NCBI GenBank assembly: GCA_947647735.1
Contig: CANSLJ010000009.1
Coordinates: 1-64,000 of the forward strand
Reading direction: 5' to 3'
Source of the DNA: an uncultured bacterium
GTDB taxonomy: Bacteria > Bacillota > Clostridia > Lachnospirales > Lachnospiraceae
DNA length: 64,000 bases
The translations under genes were made by a program, and so were the position numbers. Position 1 is the stretch's first letter, and every line of letters starts with the position of its first letter. A model generated the notes under the pieces. That model saw only the letters and a program-made list of their open reading frames with translations. It was not told the DNA's origin and did no database searches. Below, in pieces: positions 1-8,508 of this stretch.

Positions 1-217
1 GAAGCAGCATTTTGGAAGTAGTGGCTCTATTGATTACAAGAGCTTTTTCAATATCCTTTTGTGTAACTTCATGATCTTTGTTTTCATATAGATAATCAAT
101 TACCAAAAAACTGGAATGGCTGATAAAAGGGTATTCATCATCCGTAAATAGAGCATAAACTTTTTTTGTGATCAGATTATTAAGATGTTTAATCTTCAGT
201 CCAAATGCGGTATGCAA
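1..217 (-). CDS. MarR-family transcriptional regulator, N-terminal part (runs off the left edge)
   Basis: Seen: from a TTG at 217 an open frame runs to the window edge and gives about 72 residues. The segment EVTQKDIEKALVINRATTSK is typical of the winged-helix DNA-binding part of MarR proteins. The TTG is chosen because AGAGGTG lies 6 nt before it and no in-frame ATG is near. A consensus promoter with a palindrome sits just upstream (250-278), which suggests autoregulation, as is common in the family. The gene follows a decayed relative (275-494) with the same layout. Ligand and targets cannot be told; the C-terminal half lies outside the window. Confidence 0.75.
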   Translation of the reverse strand, partial: MHTAFGLKIKHLNNLITKKVYALFTDDEYPFISHSSFLVIDYLYENKDHEVTQKDIEKALVINRATTSKMLL

Positions 218-249
218 AAGTTTCACCTCTTTTTAGTTTGCCAGCATAC

Positions 250-278
250 ATTATATGTATCAATACATACTTTGTCAA
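250..278 (-). promoter_or_regulatory. Promoter and palindromic operator of the MarR gene
   Basis: On the minus strand TTGACA (273-278), a 17-nt spacer and TATAAT (250-255) form a perfect sigma-A promoter. The spacer and -10 box contain TATGTAT-TG-ATACATA (254-269), a perfect 7-bp inverted repeat with a 2-nt centre. That is the size and place expected for a MarR dimer blocking its own promoter. The boxes are seen; the regulation is inferred. Confidence 0.8.
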
Positions 279-494
279 GGATGAGAGAACTCTTTTCTGA
301 TGAAAAAATCCTTTTCAATGTCCTTCTGATAAATATCTTTCTCCTGATTGTCAAAGAAAAAATCCGGCACCCACATATTCATAAGAGAGCAGTCCTCAAT
401 CTCTTTTCTTTCATACAACGAATAAAGAAAACACTGCGCATGGTTATCCAGTTTTTTAAATAAGAAATGATATCGGAATTTGTTTATTCTGCAT
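275..494 (-). pseudogene. Remnant of a second MarR-family regulator (frameshift, truncated)
   Basis: Seen: an ATG at 494 behind CGGAG opens a frame that stops after 12 codons (MQNKQIPISFLI). Skipping one base near 460 restores a frame reading on through FKKLDNHAQCFLYSLYERKE to IYQKDIEKDFFIRK and then a stop at 275. IYQKDIEKDFFIRK resembles the MarR recognition region and aligns with VTQKDIEKALVINR of the neighbouring gene. The product would break off inside the recognition helix. A sequencing error could explain the frameshift but not the lost C-terminus. It probably arose by duplication followed by decay. Confidence 0.55.
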
Positions 495-525
495 TAGCAC
501 TCCGTTTTTAGTTTGCTCGCAAATC

Positions 526-554
526 ATTATAAGACTTAACACCTGCCAAGTCAA
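526..554 (-). promoter_or_regulatory. Promoter in front of the MarR remnant
   Basis: TTGACT (549-554), a 17-nt spacer and TATAAT (526-531) on the minus strand. The spacer carries GACTT...AAGTC arms. The 5' leader GCAAACTAAAAA is shared with the leader of the intact MarR gene, which supports duplication of promoter plus gene. The promoter may still drive the downstream MarR gene, since no terminator is seen between them. Confidence 0.65.
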
Positions 555-582
555 GGCTTTAGCATCCCCGACTACCTGAAGT

Positions 583-1215
583 TCATTCCCCCAGCCATAA
601 AACCGCATTCCGAAACAGTTTACGAAACTCTTCATTCCGGTAAGTCTCCACATGATGTCCCGGCATCAGGTAAACCACCTTCCCGAGCCCGAACGGCGCA
701 GACCAGCCCGCCGGCGCTTTTCCCTCCGGACAATCTACCGTCAGAAAAACATCCCGCGGCGTGTTCCCGTCAAATAAAAGCTGGTGCCGCTCTTCAAAAA
801 CAGTGAAATCTTTTACACCTTCCGTGGCAGGATGCCCGGATGTGTTTACCCTGAAAGAGACATCATACATGGGCGGATGCATCCGGAACCGGCATCCAAA
901 TATCTGGCTTATCTCCGTTGACTGCAGGATCTCCGGCACATGAGGCAGAAGGAGCCGCCCGCCGTTTGCAATATACGTCACGATCTCATTTGTAACCCAG
1001 GGCCATGTCCCTTCTTTATCCATATAGTTTTCAATATGAAAAATACAGACGTCAAACCGGGCATACCCCTTCGCGCCAAGGGATTCAAAATGCTCCTCAA
1101 ACGTGATATCACAATCCGCCTCCAGAATGGATCTCATCTCCTCCGCTACACGGCTGACCGGATGCCAGATCGTATTCGTAAAATCTCCACATACTAAAAC
1201 TTTTAATTTTTCCAT
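583..1215 (-). CDS. ThuA-like (class I glutamine amidotransferase fold) domain protein
   Basis: 210 residues from ATG 1215; AGGTGG stands 6 nt before this ATG, whereas longer in-frame starts have no such site. The N-terminus KLKVLVCGDF and the later FGLGKVVYLMPGHHVETY fit the ThuA/trehalose-utilisation fold, a class I glutamine amidotransferase-like fold usually without a working catalytic Cys. ThuA proteins often occur in sugar clusters and some act in 3-keto-sugar metabolism. Here the gene lies 13 bp after a second ThuA-like gene, so the two are co-transcribed and may form a heteromer. No signal peptide, so cytoplasmic. Exact substrate unknown. Confidence 0.75.
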   Translation of the reverse strand: MEKLKVLVCGDFTNTIWHPVSRVAEEMRSILEADCDITFEEHFESLGAKGYARFDVCIFHIENYMDKEGTWPWVTNEIVTYIANGGRLLLPHVPEILQSTEISQIFGCRFRMHPPMYDVSFRVNTSGHPATEGVKDFTVFEERHQLLFDGNTPRDVFLTVDCPEGKAPAGWSAPFGLGKVVYLMPGHHVETYRNEEFRKLFRNAVLWLGE

Positions 1216-1228
1216 ATAGTACCACCTT

Positions 1229-1870
1229 TTACAGCAATCTGGCTGCCCAGAGCCCGCTTCTACGCACAATCCTCTGCCACTCGGAATTTTCAAATGTGAG
1301 CCTTCCATACCCCGGCGCAACACATGCCGTTCTGCCAAAACCGTAGTGGTTCACCCAGACAGCCGGAAAGGCTTCCGTCCCATAATGCATGTTATAGAGC
1401 ACCTGACGTTTTTCTGCAAAAATATCCGCATCAAATAAGATCGGCTCGTCTTCCAGCGAAAACGGCTCACATCCCTGATCCAGTATCAGATGCTTTCCTC
1501 CCGCAGGCTTATAGTCCAGCAGACTGATCGGCAGCCTTGTTTTAAAGGAAGCGCCCCATAAACAGTTCATCTCATGATCAGTCCCGCTTAAAAGACCGTT
1601 GTGGATCCCCAGGATGCCGCCTCCATTCACGGCGTAAGTGATGATATCTGCGATCAGACGCTTACTGCTTTTTTCTTTCCGTCTTTCGGGCTCTGTACAA
1701 ATGATCAATAACTTGTACTCCTGCATCTTTTCCACAGAAAGCGTGTCATAGTTTTCCATAACGTCCACTGTAAGATCATTTTCAAAAATCTCTTTGAGAC
1801 ATTCCGCCTTTTTTTCTATAGAATACGAGATATCAACACTGTCATCCCCTATCAGTAAAGCTTTTTTCAT
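1229..1870 (-). CDS. Second ThuA-like domain protein
   Basis: 213 residues from ATG 1870. This ATG overlaps the TGA of the upstream gene (ATGA at 1867-1870), so translational coupling is likely; a GGGGAAAG site precedes it. The opening KKALLIGDD, the central GGGILGIHNGLL and the end FGFGRTACVAPGYGR-like segment (YGFGRTACVAPGYGR) are ThuA-like and parallel the next gene, from which it is well diverged. It is probably the partner of that gene. Role in sugar metabolism is inferred from family and from the large carbohydrate locus upstream; no catalytic residues can be named with confidence. Confidence 0.7.
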   Translation of the reverse strand: MKKALLIGDDSVDISYSIEKKAECLKEIFENDLTVDVMENYDTLSVEKMQEYKLLIICTEPERRKEKSSKRLIADIITYAVNGGGILGIHNGLLSGTDHEMNCLWGASFKTRLPISLLDYKPAGGKHLILDQGCEPFSLEDEPILFDADIFAEKRQVLYNMHYGTEAFPAVWVNHYGFGRTACVAPGYGRLTFENSEWQRIVRRSGLWAARLL

Positions 1871-2424
1871 AAATGTTCTTTCCCCGCTTCCCAATCCAGA
1901 GGAGGCATCGCCGCCTCCTCGATATCTTTTATCGGATACTGCGCTTTCGCCGTTATCACATCCGCCGTTACTTTCAGCACCAGAAGATTTTTATTTGCCG
2001 GTGCCTTGCGCAACAGCGTATGTCCTGCATTTTTTCTCAACGCATTCAGTCCTTTTAAAAACTCTTCCGGTTCCCCATTACTCACAATTTCTGCTCTTCC
2101 GAAAACCGTCACGCTGCGGTAATCATGCCCTTCGTTCCGATATCGCTTTTTCCCGAATCTGTCCAGAAACATATTAATATTACAGGAAACAAAAGGATTT
2201 TTACCAAGCAGATCCAGACGATGCCCTTTATCCGCCATATGCATATACAGAACCAGCTTCTCCTCCCACACATATCCGTAATTCATCGGTACGATATAGG
2301 GATATGGTTCATCCTGTATCGCCACCGTGCAGACAATATTTTCACTCATGATCGCTTTTATGATCTCCTGATCTGTAATCCTCCGATCCTCATGGTTCAT
2401 CTTCATCTGCCTGTGGTCTGTCAT
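1867..2424 (-). CDS. Pyridoxamine 5'-phosphate oxidase-related / NimA-like flavin-binding protein
   Basis: 185 residues. The segments PYIVPMNYGYVWEEKLVLYM and FDRFGKKRYRNEGHDYRSV-like stretch (LDRFGKKRYRNEGHDYRSV) are typical of the split-barrel FMN-binding family that includes 5-nitroimidazole reductase NimA; members bind FMN or a related cofactor as dimers. Size is usual for the family. AGGAGG stands 11 nt before the first ATG, and alternative starts at Met7 or Met9 are possible. It overlaps the following ThuA gene by 4 nt. Cytoplasmic. Enzymatic substrate cannot be deduced; nitro-drug reduction should not be assumed from the name. Confidence 0.8.
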   Translation of the reverse strand: MTDHRQMKMNHEDRRITDQEIIKAIMSENIVCTVAIQDEPYPYIVPMNYGYVWEEKLVLYMHMADKGHRLDLLGKNPFVSCNINMFLDRFGKKRYRNEGHDYRSVTVFGRAEIVSNGEPEEFLKGLNALRKNAGHTLLRKAPANKNLLVLKVTADVITAKAQYPIKDIEEAAMPPLDWEAGKEHL

Positions 2425-2517
2425 TTTTCATGATACCTCCTCTATACAAACTTCCTGTAAGATCATCAGCCATAATAACCGTCTGTATGCGAAACTGACG
2501 ATCATGCGGGCTGCCCC

Positions 2518-2874
2518 TCACTCATAAATAATATCAAACGGCTTATTTGTAATAAACAGGAATACACAATCCTCCTCATCCGTCGCCCCATGCCTTGCCA
2601 GAGAGCCCTCAGAATGCCACACAAAGCTGCCCGGTCCGTAAACTCCCTCATCTGTCCTCAGTTTCCCGCTGATGACATAAATGCCATGGCTGCAATGATG
2701 CCTGTGGGGCGTTTTATAATACCCCGCCGGATACCTGGAAAAGTTCACCATGATCCCTTCCTCCGCCGCATCGATCATCCGTTTATCATAGATGAAACTC
2801 TTCATATGCTCATCATAAATTTCCAGCCACTCCATATCATCTATATGAAATGCTTTTACCTTCTTCTCATCCAT
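2518..2874 (-). CDS. Small cupin-domain protein
   Basis: 118 residues, a single cupin barrel. First cupin motif around HRHHCSHGIYVISGKL supplies the metal-binding His cluster; the second, GPGSFVWHSEGSLARHG, supplies another His. Such single-domain cupins bind a divalent metal and are often sugar isomerases, dioxygenases or sensor domains. An AAGGAG site lies about 12 nt before the ATG. It sits between the GH42 gene and the NimA-like gene with about 93 bp on each side, so it may belong to either unit. Function unknown. Confidence 0.75.
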   Translation of the reverse strand: MDEKKVKAFHIDDMEWLEIYDEHMKSFIYDKRMIDAAEEGIMVNFSRYPAGYYKTPHRHHCSHGIYVISGKLRTDEGVYGPGSFVWHSEGSLARHGATDEEDCVFLFITNKPFDIIYE

Positions 2875-2968
2875 TTTTATTATTTACTCCTTCCGTTTTA
2901 TCATGCATTAAATGCTGATCCTTACGCTGCTCTCTTTTTACAGTCTCTTATACTTATAAAATATCTCT

Positions 2969-5023
2969 CTACAATACCTCATAAACCGCCGTCCCGTAAG
3001 CCGAAAAACTCTGCCTGCCCTGTGCCATTTCCCCCGTGTACAGCAGTTTCATTTCCTTTTTCAGCAGACAGGACATCTCCTGTGCCTGAAAATTCAGCAC
3101 AAAAAGATACTTCTTATCTTCTTTTTTCCTCAAAACCACTTCCATCCCTTCCGGCGCTTCTATCAGATCCGCGAAAGGCTCCCTGATTCCCAGATATTCA
3201 AACAGCCATGTGGTGATCTCTCTCGAGAAAACACTCCCCAGATGGATCGCTCTTCCCCGTCCCAGCTTCCGTTCCGTCATCGCTGCTGCTCCCGCATAAT
3301 AGCTGTTCCCGTAAACCGCCACGGTCTCCGTGCCCGGCAGTGCCTCCAGTATATCATTAAATACCGGCATCTCCATCTCCCTTTCGCCAAAAGAAGCCCA
3401 TACCGGCTCTTCCGCCGGGCTTACAAACGTAAATTCCCGCACATCCGATCCTGTGATCTCCTGCAGCAATCCCGGCTGCGGCATCATAACGCATTTCCCG
3501 TTCCGATCCTTATAGCCGCTTCTGCACCCGATGACCAGCGTTCCGCCCTCTTCCACATATTTTTTCAAAAGTCCGGCGCGTTCCTCATCCATGATCGAGG
3601 GATGGGGATAGATCAGTACAGGATATTTTGAAAGGTCCGAAAGCTCGCTGTCCTTCTGCAGATATACGATATCATAGGGCGTATGATTCAGCTCCGAAGC
3701 CGTGAAGATCGCCATCTCGCTTTTATCTGCTATTCTTTTATACCATACATCCGCCCCGGTCTCCCATGCGTTGTCATAATCTTTCACCAGCCCGAATGCC
3801 GCCGTATTCTCCGCCCCGCATACCGCATCAATGCTTTTCAGCTTCCGGTTAAAATCCTTTATTTCCGCCAGTTTCCGGTTATCCCGGTTATCATACCCCA
3901 GAATGCCGGTCCAGTAGATCTCCGTATTGATAATGCCTGTCCTCCAGCGGAAAAAGGAGACCATATCCGCTCCCTGCGCAACGCTCTGCATCGCCCACAA
4001 TGTGATCTGCCCCGGCCTCGGCTCCGGCCCTTCCATTTTTGTCACCCAGCCGATGGAGCCCGCCTGCTGTTCCATGATCCCAAAGTGAGGGCAGATTGAA
4101 CGCACCTCGTTCAGATTCTTTGTCCACTTCCGATCGTTCAGATCATCCGATCTCAGCGGATCACGATCCAGGCCAAAGGCAAAATTCGGATAGCAGTCAT
4201 AAGTATATACATCCAGACACTCTTTCGTCATACGATGATTATCTATATTCCAGAACATTCCGTTGGTAGTGATAAAATCTGCCGGCTTTTTGTACTTTCT
4301 GATGATCTCCGCCTGCATACCGCAAAATCTTATGGTGCTGTCGGATATAAAACGGTAAAAGTCCAGATAATGATGCTGGTTGATACCGTCGTTCGGCACA
4401 GGCTGCGGCACATAAACCTGCTCCCAGTCCGTATATGTCCGGCTCCAGGCTGCCGTTCCCCATGCGTTGTTCAACGCTTCCAGCGTACCGTATTTTTCTT
4501 TCAGAAATACGCGGAAAGCCTTTGAATCCTCCTTAGAATAAAATTCATAGAGTTCACAGTTAAACTCATTGTCGATCTGCCATCCCACGATCGCCGGATG
4601 TTTTCCGTAATGCTCAGCTTCTTTTTCCACGATCCGGGCGCTCAGCTTCTGATAGACAGGCGCATTGTAATTGCAATGCCTTCTGCCTCCATGACGGTAT
4701 AATACCCCTTCTTTCGTGGCGTTTAGCACTTCCGGGTACTTTTCGGTCAACCACACCGGCGGCGTTGCCGTAGGTGTACCGAATATCACCTTCATTTTTT
4801 TCTGTTCACACAGGTCCAGAAATTCATCAAAGAAGCCAATCTCGAATCTCCCCTCTTCCGGCTCAAGCATACTCCAGGTAAACTCCGCAATCCTTACCAC
4901 CGTGATCCCGGTGTCTTTCATCCTGTCCAGATCCTCAGCCCAGAGCTTCTTATCCCATTGTTCCGGATAATAGCAGACGCCCATTGTCATTTCTTTCCAT
5001 ACCTTACCTCGCTTGCTGCTCAC
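2969..5023 (-). CDS. GH42 beta-galactosidase
   Basis: 684 residues from GTG 5023, chosen because AGAGAGG stands 8 nt before it; an ATG at 5062 would add 13 residues and overlap the kinase gene. Early GVCYYPEQW is the GH42 hallmark. Acid/base Glu lies in WQIDNEFN (about residue 153) and nucleophile Glu in GIMEQQAG (about 318). No signal peptide, so it acts in the cytoplasm on imported galacto-oligosaccharides, releasing terminal beta-galactose. Being in one unit with the YesN/YesM-type regulators suggests induction by the same galactoside or pectin signal. Length matches the family (650-700). Confidence 0.93.
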   Translation of the reverse strand: MSSKRGKVWKEMTMGVCYYPEQWDKKLWAEDLDRMKDTGITVVRIAEFTWSMLEPEEGRFEIGFFDEFLDLCEQKKMKVIFGTPTATPPVWLTEKYPEVLNATKEGVLYRHGGRRHCNYNAPVYQKLSARIVEKEAEHYGKHPAIVGWQIDNEFNCELYEFYSKEDSKAFRVFLKEKYGTLEALNNAWGTAAWSRTYTDWEQVYVPQPVPNDGINQHHYLDFYRFISDSTIRFCGMQAEIIRKYKKPADFITTNGMFWNIDNHRMTKECLDVYTYDCYPNFAFGLDRDPLRSDDLNDRKWTKNLNEVRSICPHFGIMEQQAGSIGWVTKMEGPEPRPGQITLWAMQSVAQGADMVSFFRWRTGIINTEIYWTGILGYDNRDNRKLAEIKDFNRKLKSIDAVCGAENTAAFGLVKDYDNAWETGADVWYKRIADKSEMAIFTASELNHTPYDIVYLQKDSELSDLSKYPVLIYPHPSIMDEERAGLLKKYVEEGGTLVIGCRSGYKDRNGKCVMMPQPGLLQEITGSDVREFTFVSPAEEPVWASFGEREMEMPVFNDILEALPGTETVAVYGNSYYAGAAAMTERKLGRGRAIHLGSVFSREITTWLFEYLGIREPFADLIEAPEGMEVVLRKKEDKKYLFVLNFQAQEMSCLLKKEMKLLYTGEMAQGRQSFSAYGTAVYEVL

Positions 5024-5051
5024 TTTCTTTTCCTCTCTCACCACCTGTATT

Positions 5052-6797
5052 TTATGCCTCATACACTCTATAGGGAATCCTCATGATGATCGTGGTTCCC
5101 ACGCCTTCCTCACTGAGAATCTCAAGCCCGTGAGATTCCCCGTATATCTCTTTCATTCTTTTATTTACATTGGCAACGCCGATCTTATGCATTCCCCCGG
5201 GATTTTCCTGCTCATCCCGCAAAAGTACATCTGCCCTCTCCTGTGGCATGCCGCATCCGTCATCTGTAATACGGATCACCAGTTCCTCCGCTTCCCGCTC
5301 CACCGTAATTTTCACAGTACAGTATTCCTCTTTTGGCGCGATCCCGTGAAAGATCGCGTTCTCTACCATCGGCTGCAGCATGATATTCGGAATTGCCGCA
5401 TCCAGATATTCTTCCGGACATTCCACAACAAGGTCAAAGATATCCATATAACGATACTTCTGAATCTCCACATAATTTTCCACTGTATCCAGTGCTTCTT
5501 TCAGGCTCACATAGATCGTATTACGGATCCGGAGCGTATTTTGCAGAAGCGATATAAACGCATTGGTAAAACCGATGATCCTGTCGTCCCCGCTTTCGCT
5601 TGCCATATAAGTGATAGAATTTAATGTATTATAAATAAAGTGCGGATTGATCTGCAGCATCAGATTATCCACCTGCATCTTCCGCTTTATCTTTTCATGT
5701 TCTACAGCATTTTCCAGCAGTTCCTGAATATCTTCCACCATCTGGTTAAAAACGTCCGCCAGCACTTCAAGTTCATCATTTGTATGGATATCTACGGATA
5801 CATCAAAATTGCCGACGCCCAGTTCCTCCACTGCCTCTGTCAGTTTTTCCACCGGCTTTACAATATTGCGAACGCTGAAATGCAAAATGAATCCTACCGT
5901 TGTCACAAGTCCGAGCATAATGATCAGAAAATAGCCTGCCATTCTAAATATCTGTTTGTTGATCGCTTTATCAGACAGTTCAAAGGCAATATGCCATCCA
6001 TCCTCCATATCACCGGATATCAGGATCGTATTACCGCCATTCACCTGATAGATGCCATTCTTTGCCTCCCTGATAATCTCATCATAGGCCGCAGTAATCT
6101 CTCCCTCCTGAACAATAGGTGTGCCCTCACTGTCATACAGGCAATACCCGTTCAGCTGTGTCATATTAACCGCCATGATTTTTTCTAAGGACGCATATTC
6201 CAGATTCACAATAATATAACCTTCCTGCACACGATAATCATGCAGGGCAGAATACGGCATGATATAGCTGATCACCGGCACCACCCGCAGTCCCTCTGTG
6301 CGTACAGAAGAGTGCACGGCTGTATACCCGGCAATCTTTTCGCCGTTTTGAAAATCCAGATACCAGTTTTCCTGTTCCGGAATAAAATTACCTCTCTTTT
6401 CTACACTGGAAAAGGTTCTTCCTTCATTTGTATAGACCGTGATCTCCTGAATCCCTTTTTCAATATGGCTGTAGGAAGCCAGCGTATTACGAATACTACG
6501 TTTTGCCAGCGCATATTCCGAAGTGCTCATCTCAGGCAGTTCCATTTTTTCACGCAAATCTGTATCGATCGAGATCTTCTTTGCAATGTTGATAGTGGTT
6601 GCCTGCCAAAAGGAAATCTGTTCCGCTGTCTTATCAATCTGGCTTTGCTGGTCATGAATCGCCTGCCGGGTATTTGTCATCCGCCAGTATACGCTGATCC
6701 CCGCATAGATCAGCGCAGAAAAAATAATGATCACCACCATAACGGTCCGAGTGATCCTGGGCTGAAGTTTTTCTCTCTTTTTCCCGGTTTCCTTCAT
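5052..6797 (-). CDS. YesM-type membrane sensor histidine kinase
   Basis: 581 residues: TM helix about 18-38, extracytoplasmic sensor region about 39-284, second TM about 285-307, HAMP to about 360, then the His_kinase domain with phosphorylated His386 in LQINPHFIYNTLNS and an ATP-binding end with DDGCGMP. This is the YesM/LytS-like class that pairs with AraC-type regulators. It starts 2 nt after the regulator stop. Probable role: sense an extracellular sugar, perhaps with the solute-binding lipoprotein encoded just upstream, and phosphorylate the regulator. Ligand not readable from sequence. Confidence 0.93.
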   Translation of the reverse strand: MKETGKKREKLQPRITRTVMVVIIIFSALIYAGISVYWRMTNTRQAIHDQQSQIDKTAEQISFWQATTINIAKKISIDTDLREKMELPEMSTSEYALAKRSIRNTLASYSHIEKGIQEITVYTNEGRTFSSVEKRGNFIPEQENWYLDFQNGEKIAGYTAVHSSVRTEGLRVVPVISYIMPYSALHDYRVQEGYIIVNLEYASLEKIMAVNMTQLNGYCLYDSEGTPIVQEGEITAAYDEIIREAKNGIYQVNGGNTILISGDMEDGWHIAFELSDKAINKQIFRMAGYFLIIMLGLVTTVGFILHFSVRNIVKPVEKLTEAVEELGVGNFDVSVDIHTNDELEVLADVFNQMVEDIQELLENAVEHEKIKRKMQVDNLMLQINPHFIYNTLNSITYMASESGDDRIIGFTNAFISLLQNTLRIRNTIYVSLKEALDTVENYVEIQKYRYMDIFDLVVECPEEYLDAAIPNIMLQPMVENAIFHGIAPKEEYCTVKITVEREAEELVIRITDDGCGMPQERADVLLRDEQENPGGMHKIGVANVNKRMKEIYGESHGLEILSEEGVGTTIIMRIPYRVYEA

Positions 6798-6799
6798 CT

Positions 6800-8335
6800 T
6801 TACAGGTTCCTCTTAATATAATCTCTCGGCGAAATTCCCTCTTTCTTTTTAAATACATAGCTGAAATACTGCGCCGAAGCAAATCCTGTTTTTTTCCAGA
6901 TGGCATCCAGTACATGCTCTCCTTTCTGTATATACCGTTTCGCCTTTTCCAGTCGATAGTCTGTCAGAAAATCAATGATCTTCAGATCTGTTTCCTGTTT
7001 GAATACCTTGCGCAGATGTCCTTCCGATATCCCGATAGCCTCCGCGATATCCGGTACAGCGATATCCTCTGTATAATGTTCCTGCATATATGTTATCGCC
7101 TGTTTTGTATAGCGGGAATAATTTTTCTCTCTGACATGCTCCACTTTATCAGATATCTCTGCCAGATATTCTGAAACCATCCCTTCCAGCTCCTGTGTAT
7201 GTTCATAACTGCGGGTCATGTTACAGGGTTCCACATCTATATGATTTCTCGCCACATACTCATTTAAGTTCCGGACAATATTATGCATCTCCTCAGAGTA
7301 TTCCCATATATCCCTTCCCTGTCTGGCAAGTTTAAAAATATCCGGAAGTTCTTCTTTTGCCACTTCAAAGTTTTCTTCCTCTATCAATTCCAGAAATGCG
7401 GCGCGCCACCCCTCCATAGGAACCGCTTCACTCACAAGTCCCTGTATCCTTTCCTGCCAGTAAATACCCCCGTGACTGTAAGAAGATCCGTAACTGTACA
7501 GATAATCCTGCATCCTGCGTGATTTCCGATAACAGGCAGGAATATCCAGAGGTGTGTAGGTTGCTTCCGAAATGACATATGTAAACGGCGGAATATCCTT
7601 TTTATCCAGTTTCTTCTGTATGGATTCCACTGTGCGGCGTATGATACTGATCTCTTCCGCCATAAACTCCTCCAGACAGAAGATTCCGGCAAACTCGTTT
7701 ACGCCCATTTCCACAATACATCGACAGACGATGCCCTTCGGATATTCCAGTTTTTCCAGCTCATAGCAGGATATATCCTGTCTTTTTTCCTGCCCTTTAT
7801 GGTGTTTGAGAGTGATCTTTCTGGGCTGCATAAAACTTATCGTAACGATGCGCTCTCTCTTCTTTCCTATATTAGGATACAGTTCACTGTTACCCTCGGA
7901 AAGAAGAAACTGTTTATAATTATGCTGCTGGATCAGGCTCAGTTTTTCTCCGTCGGTGTACAGTATCCCTGTCATTCTCTCCAGCAGTTCTCTGAGTGCC
8001 GCGCTGCTTAATTCATTTTTCAATACGTAATCCGTAACGCCGATCTTAATGCTCTGCTGGACAAATTCAAAACTCTTATAGGCGGTAAGGACTATGATCT
8101 TCTGATTCGGATTTTTTTCAAGGATCTCCTGCGACATCTGCAGGCCGTCCATCACAGGCATACTCATATCGGCAAACACAATATCCGGTTTCATTCTCAG
8201 AATTTCCGGGACAGCCTTTACGCCGTTGGAAGCCGTTCCCGCAATATTGCAATCTATCCCTGTCTCTGATAACAGCCTCCTGAAATATTGAATGGCTCTT
8301 GGCTCATCATCCACGATATATATTGTGATCCCCAT
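6800..8335 (-). CDS. YesN-type response regulator with AraC DNA-binding domain
   Basis: 511 residues: receiver domain 1-120 with Asp56 in DIVFADMSMPVMDG, a poorly conserved linker of about 280 residues, and a C-terminal AraC pair of helix-turn-helix motifs (about 405-510, ending FKKKEGISPRDYIKR). GGGGGAA precedes the ATG. It is the first gene after a promoter with a 7-bp palindrome at 8375-8400, and is followed by its kinase and GH42. Expected to activate the carbohydrate locus, including the binding-protein and permease genes. Targets are inferred. Confidence 0.93.
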   Translation of the reverse strand: MGITIYIVDDEPRAIQYFRRLLSETGIDCNIAGTASNGVKAVPEILRMKPDIVFADMSMPVMDGLQMSQEILEKNPNQKIIVLTAYKSFEFVQQSIKIGVTDYVLKNELSSAALRELLERMTGILYTDGEKLSLIQQHNYKQFLLSEGNSELYPNIGKKRERIVTISFMQPRKITLKHHKGQEKRQDISCYELEKLEYPKGIVCRCIVEMGVNEFAGIFCLEEFMAEEISIIRRTVESIQKKLDKKDIPPFTYVISEATYTPLDIPACYRKSRRMQDYLYSYGSSYSHGGIYWQERIQGLVSEAVPMEGWRAAFLELIEEENFEVAKEELPDIFKLARQGRDIWEYSEEMHNIVRNLNEYVARNHIDVEPCNMTRSYEHTQELEGMVSEYLAEISDKVEHVREKNYSRYTKQAITYMQEHYTEDIAVPDIAEAIGISEGHLRKVFKQETDLKIIDFLTDYRLEKAKRYIQKGEHVLDAIWKKTGFASAQYFSYVFKKKEGISPRDYIKRNL

Positions 8336-8374
8336 GTTTCCCCCTGTCTCATCCGTCTCTTATCTGTGTTTTCT

Positions 8375-8400
8375 ATCATACCATAAACCTTTCGTTTATG
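8375..8400 (-). promoter_or_regulatory. Promoter with palindromic site for the regulator-kinase-GH42 unit
   Basis: On the minus strand TATGAT (8375-8380) forms a good -10 box, but no fair -35 box lies 16-18 nt before it. The spacer instead holds CATAAAC-N5-GTTTATG, a perfect 7-bp inverted repeat (8382-8400). A weak -35 with a dyad in the spacer suggests a regulated promoter. Which protein binds is not known; the AraC-type regulator itself or a repressor are options. Confidence 0.5.
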
Positions 8401-8422
8401 ATACGATTTGTATTTTCCATCC

Positions 8423-8456
8423 AAAAAGGATGAAGGAAAAGCCCTCCATCCTTTTT
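8423..8456 (-). terminator. Intrinsic terminator after the solute-binding protein gene
   Basis: AAAAAGGATG (8423-8432) and CATCCTTTTT (8447-8456) form a 10-bp stem with a 14-nt loop and runs of A and T on either side, so it can stop transcription in both directions. It separates the sugar-utilisation genes from the regulator unit that starts about 40 bp further on. Confidence 0.8.
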
Positions 8457-8508
8457 ACCTGAATCTTTTGTTCCGTATTTTTTCAACGGGACCTTACTGT
8501 ACTGTTCT

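Noticed and set aside
2385-2424. Short frame MKNDRPQADEDEP starting 8 nt before the NimA-like gene
   Set aside because: It begins only 3-4 nt after AGGAGG, overlaps the gene start in another frame and shows no sign of function.
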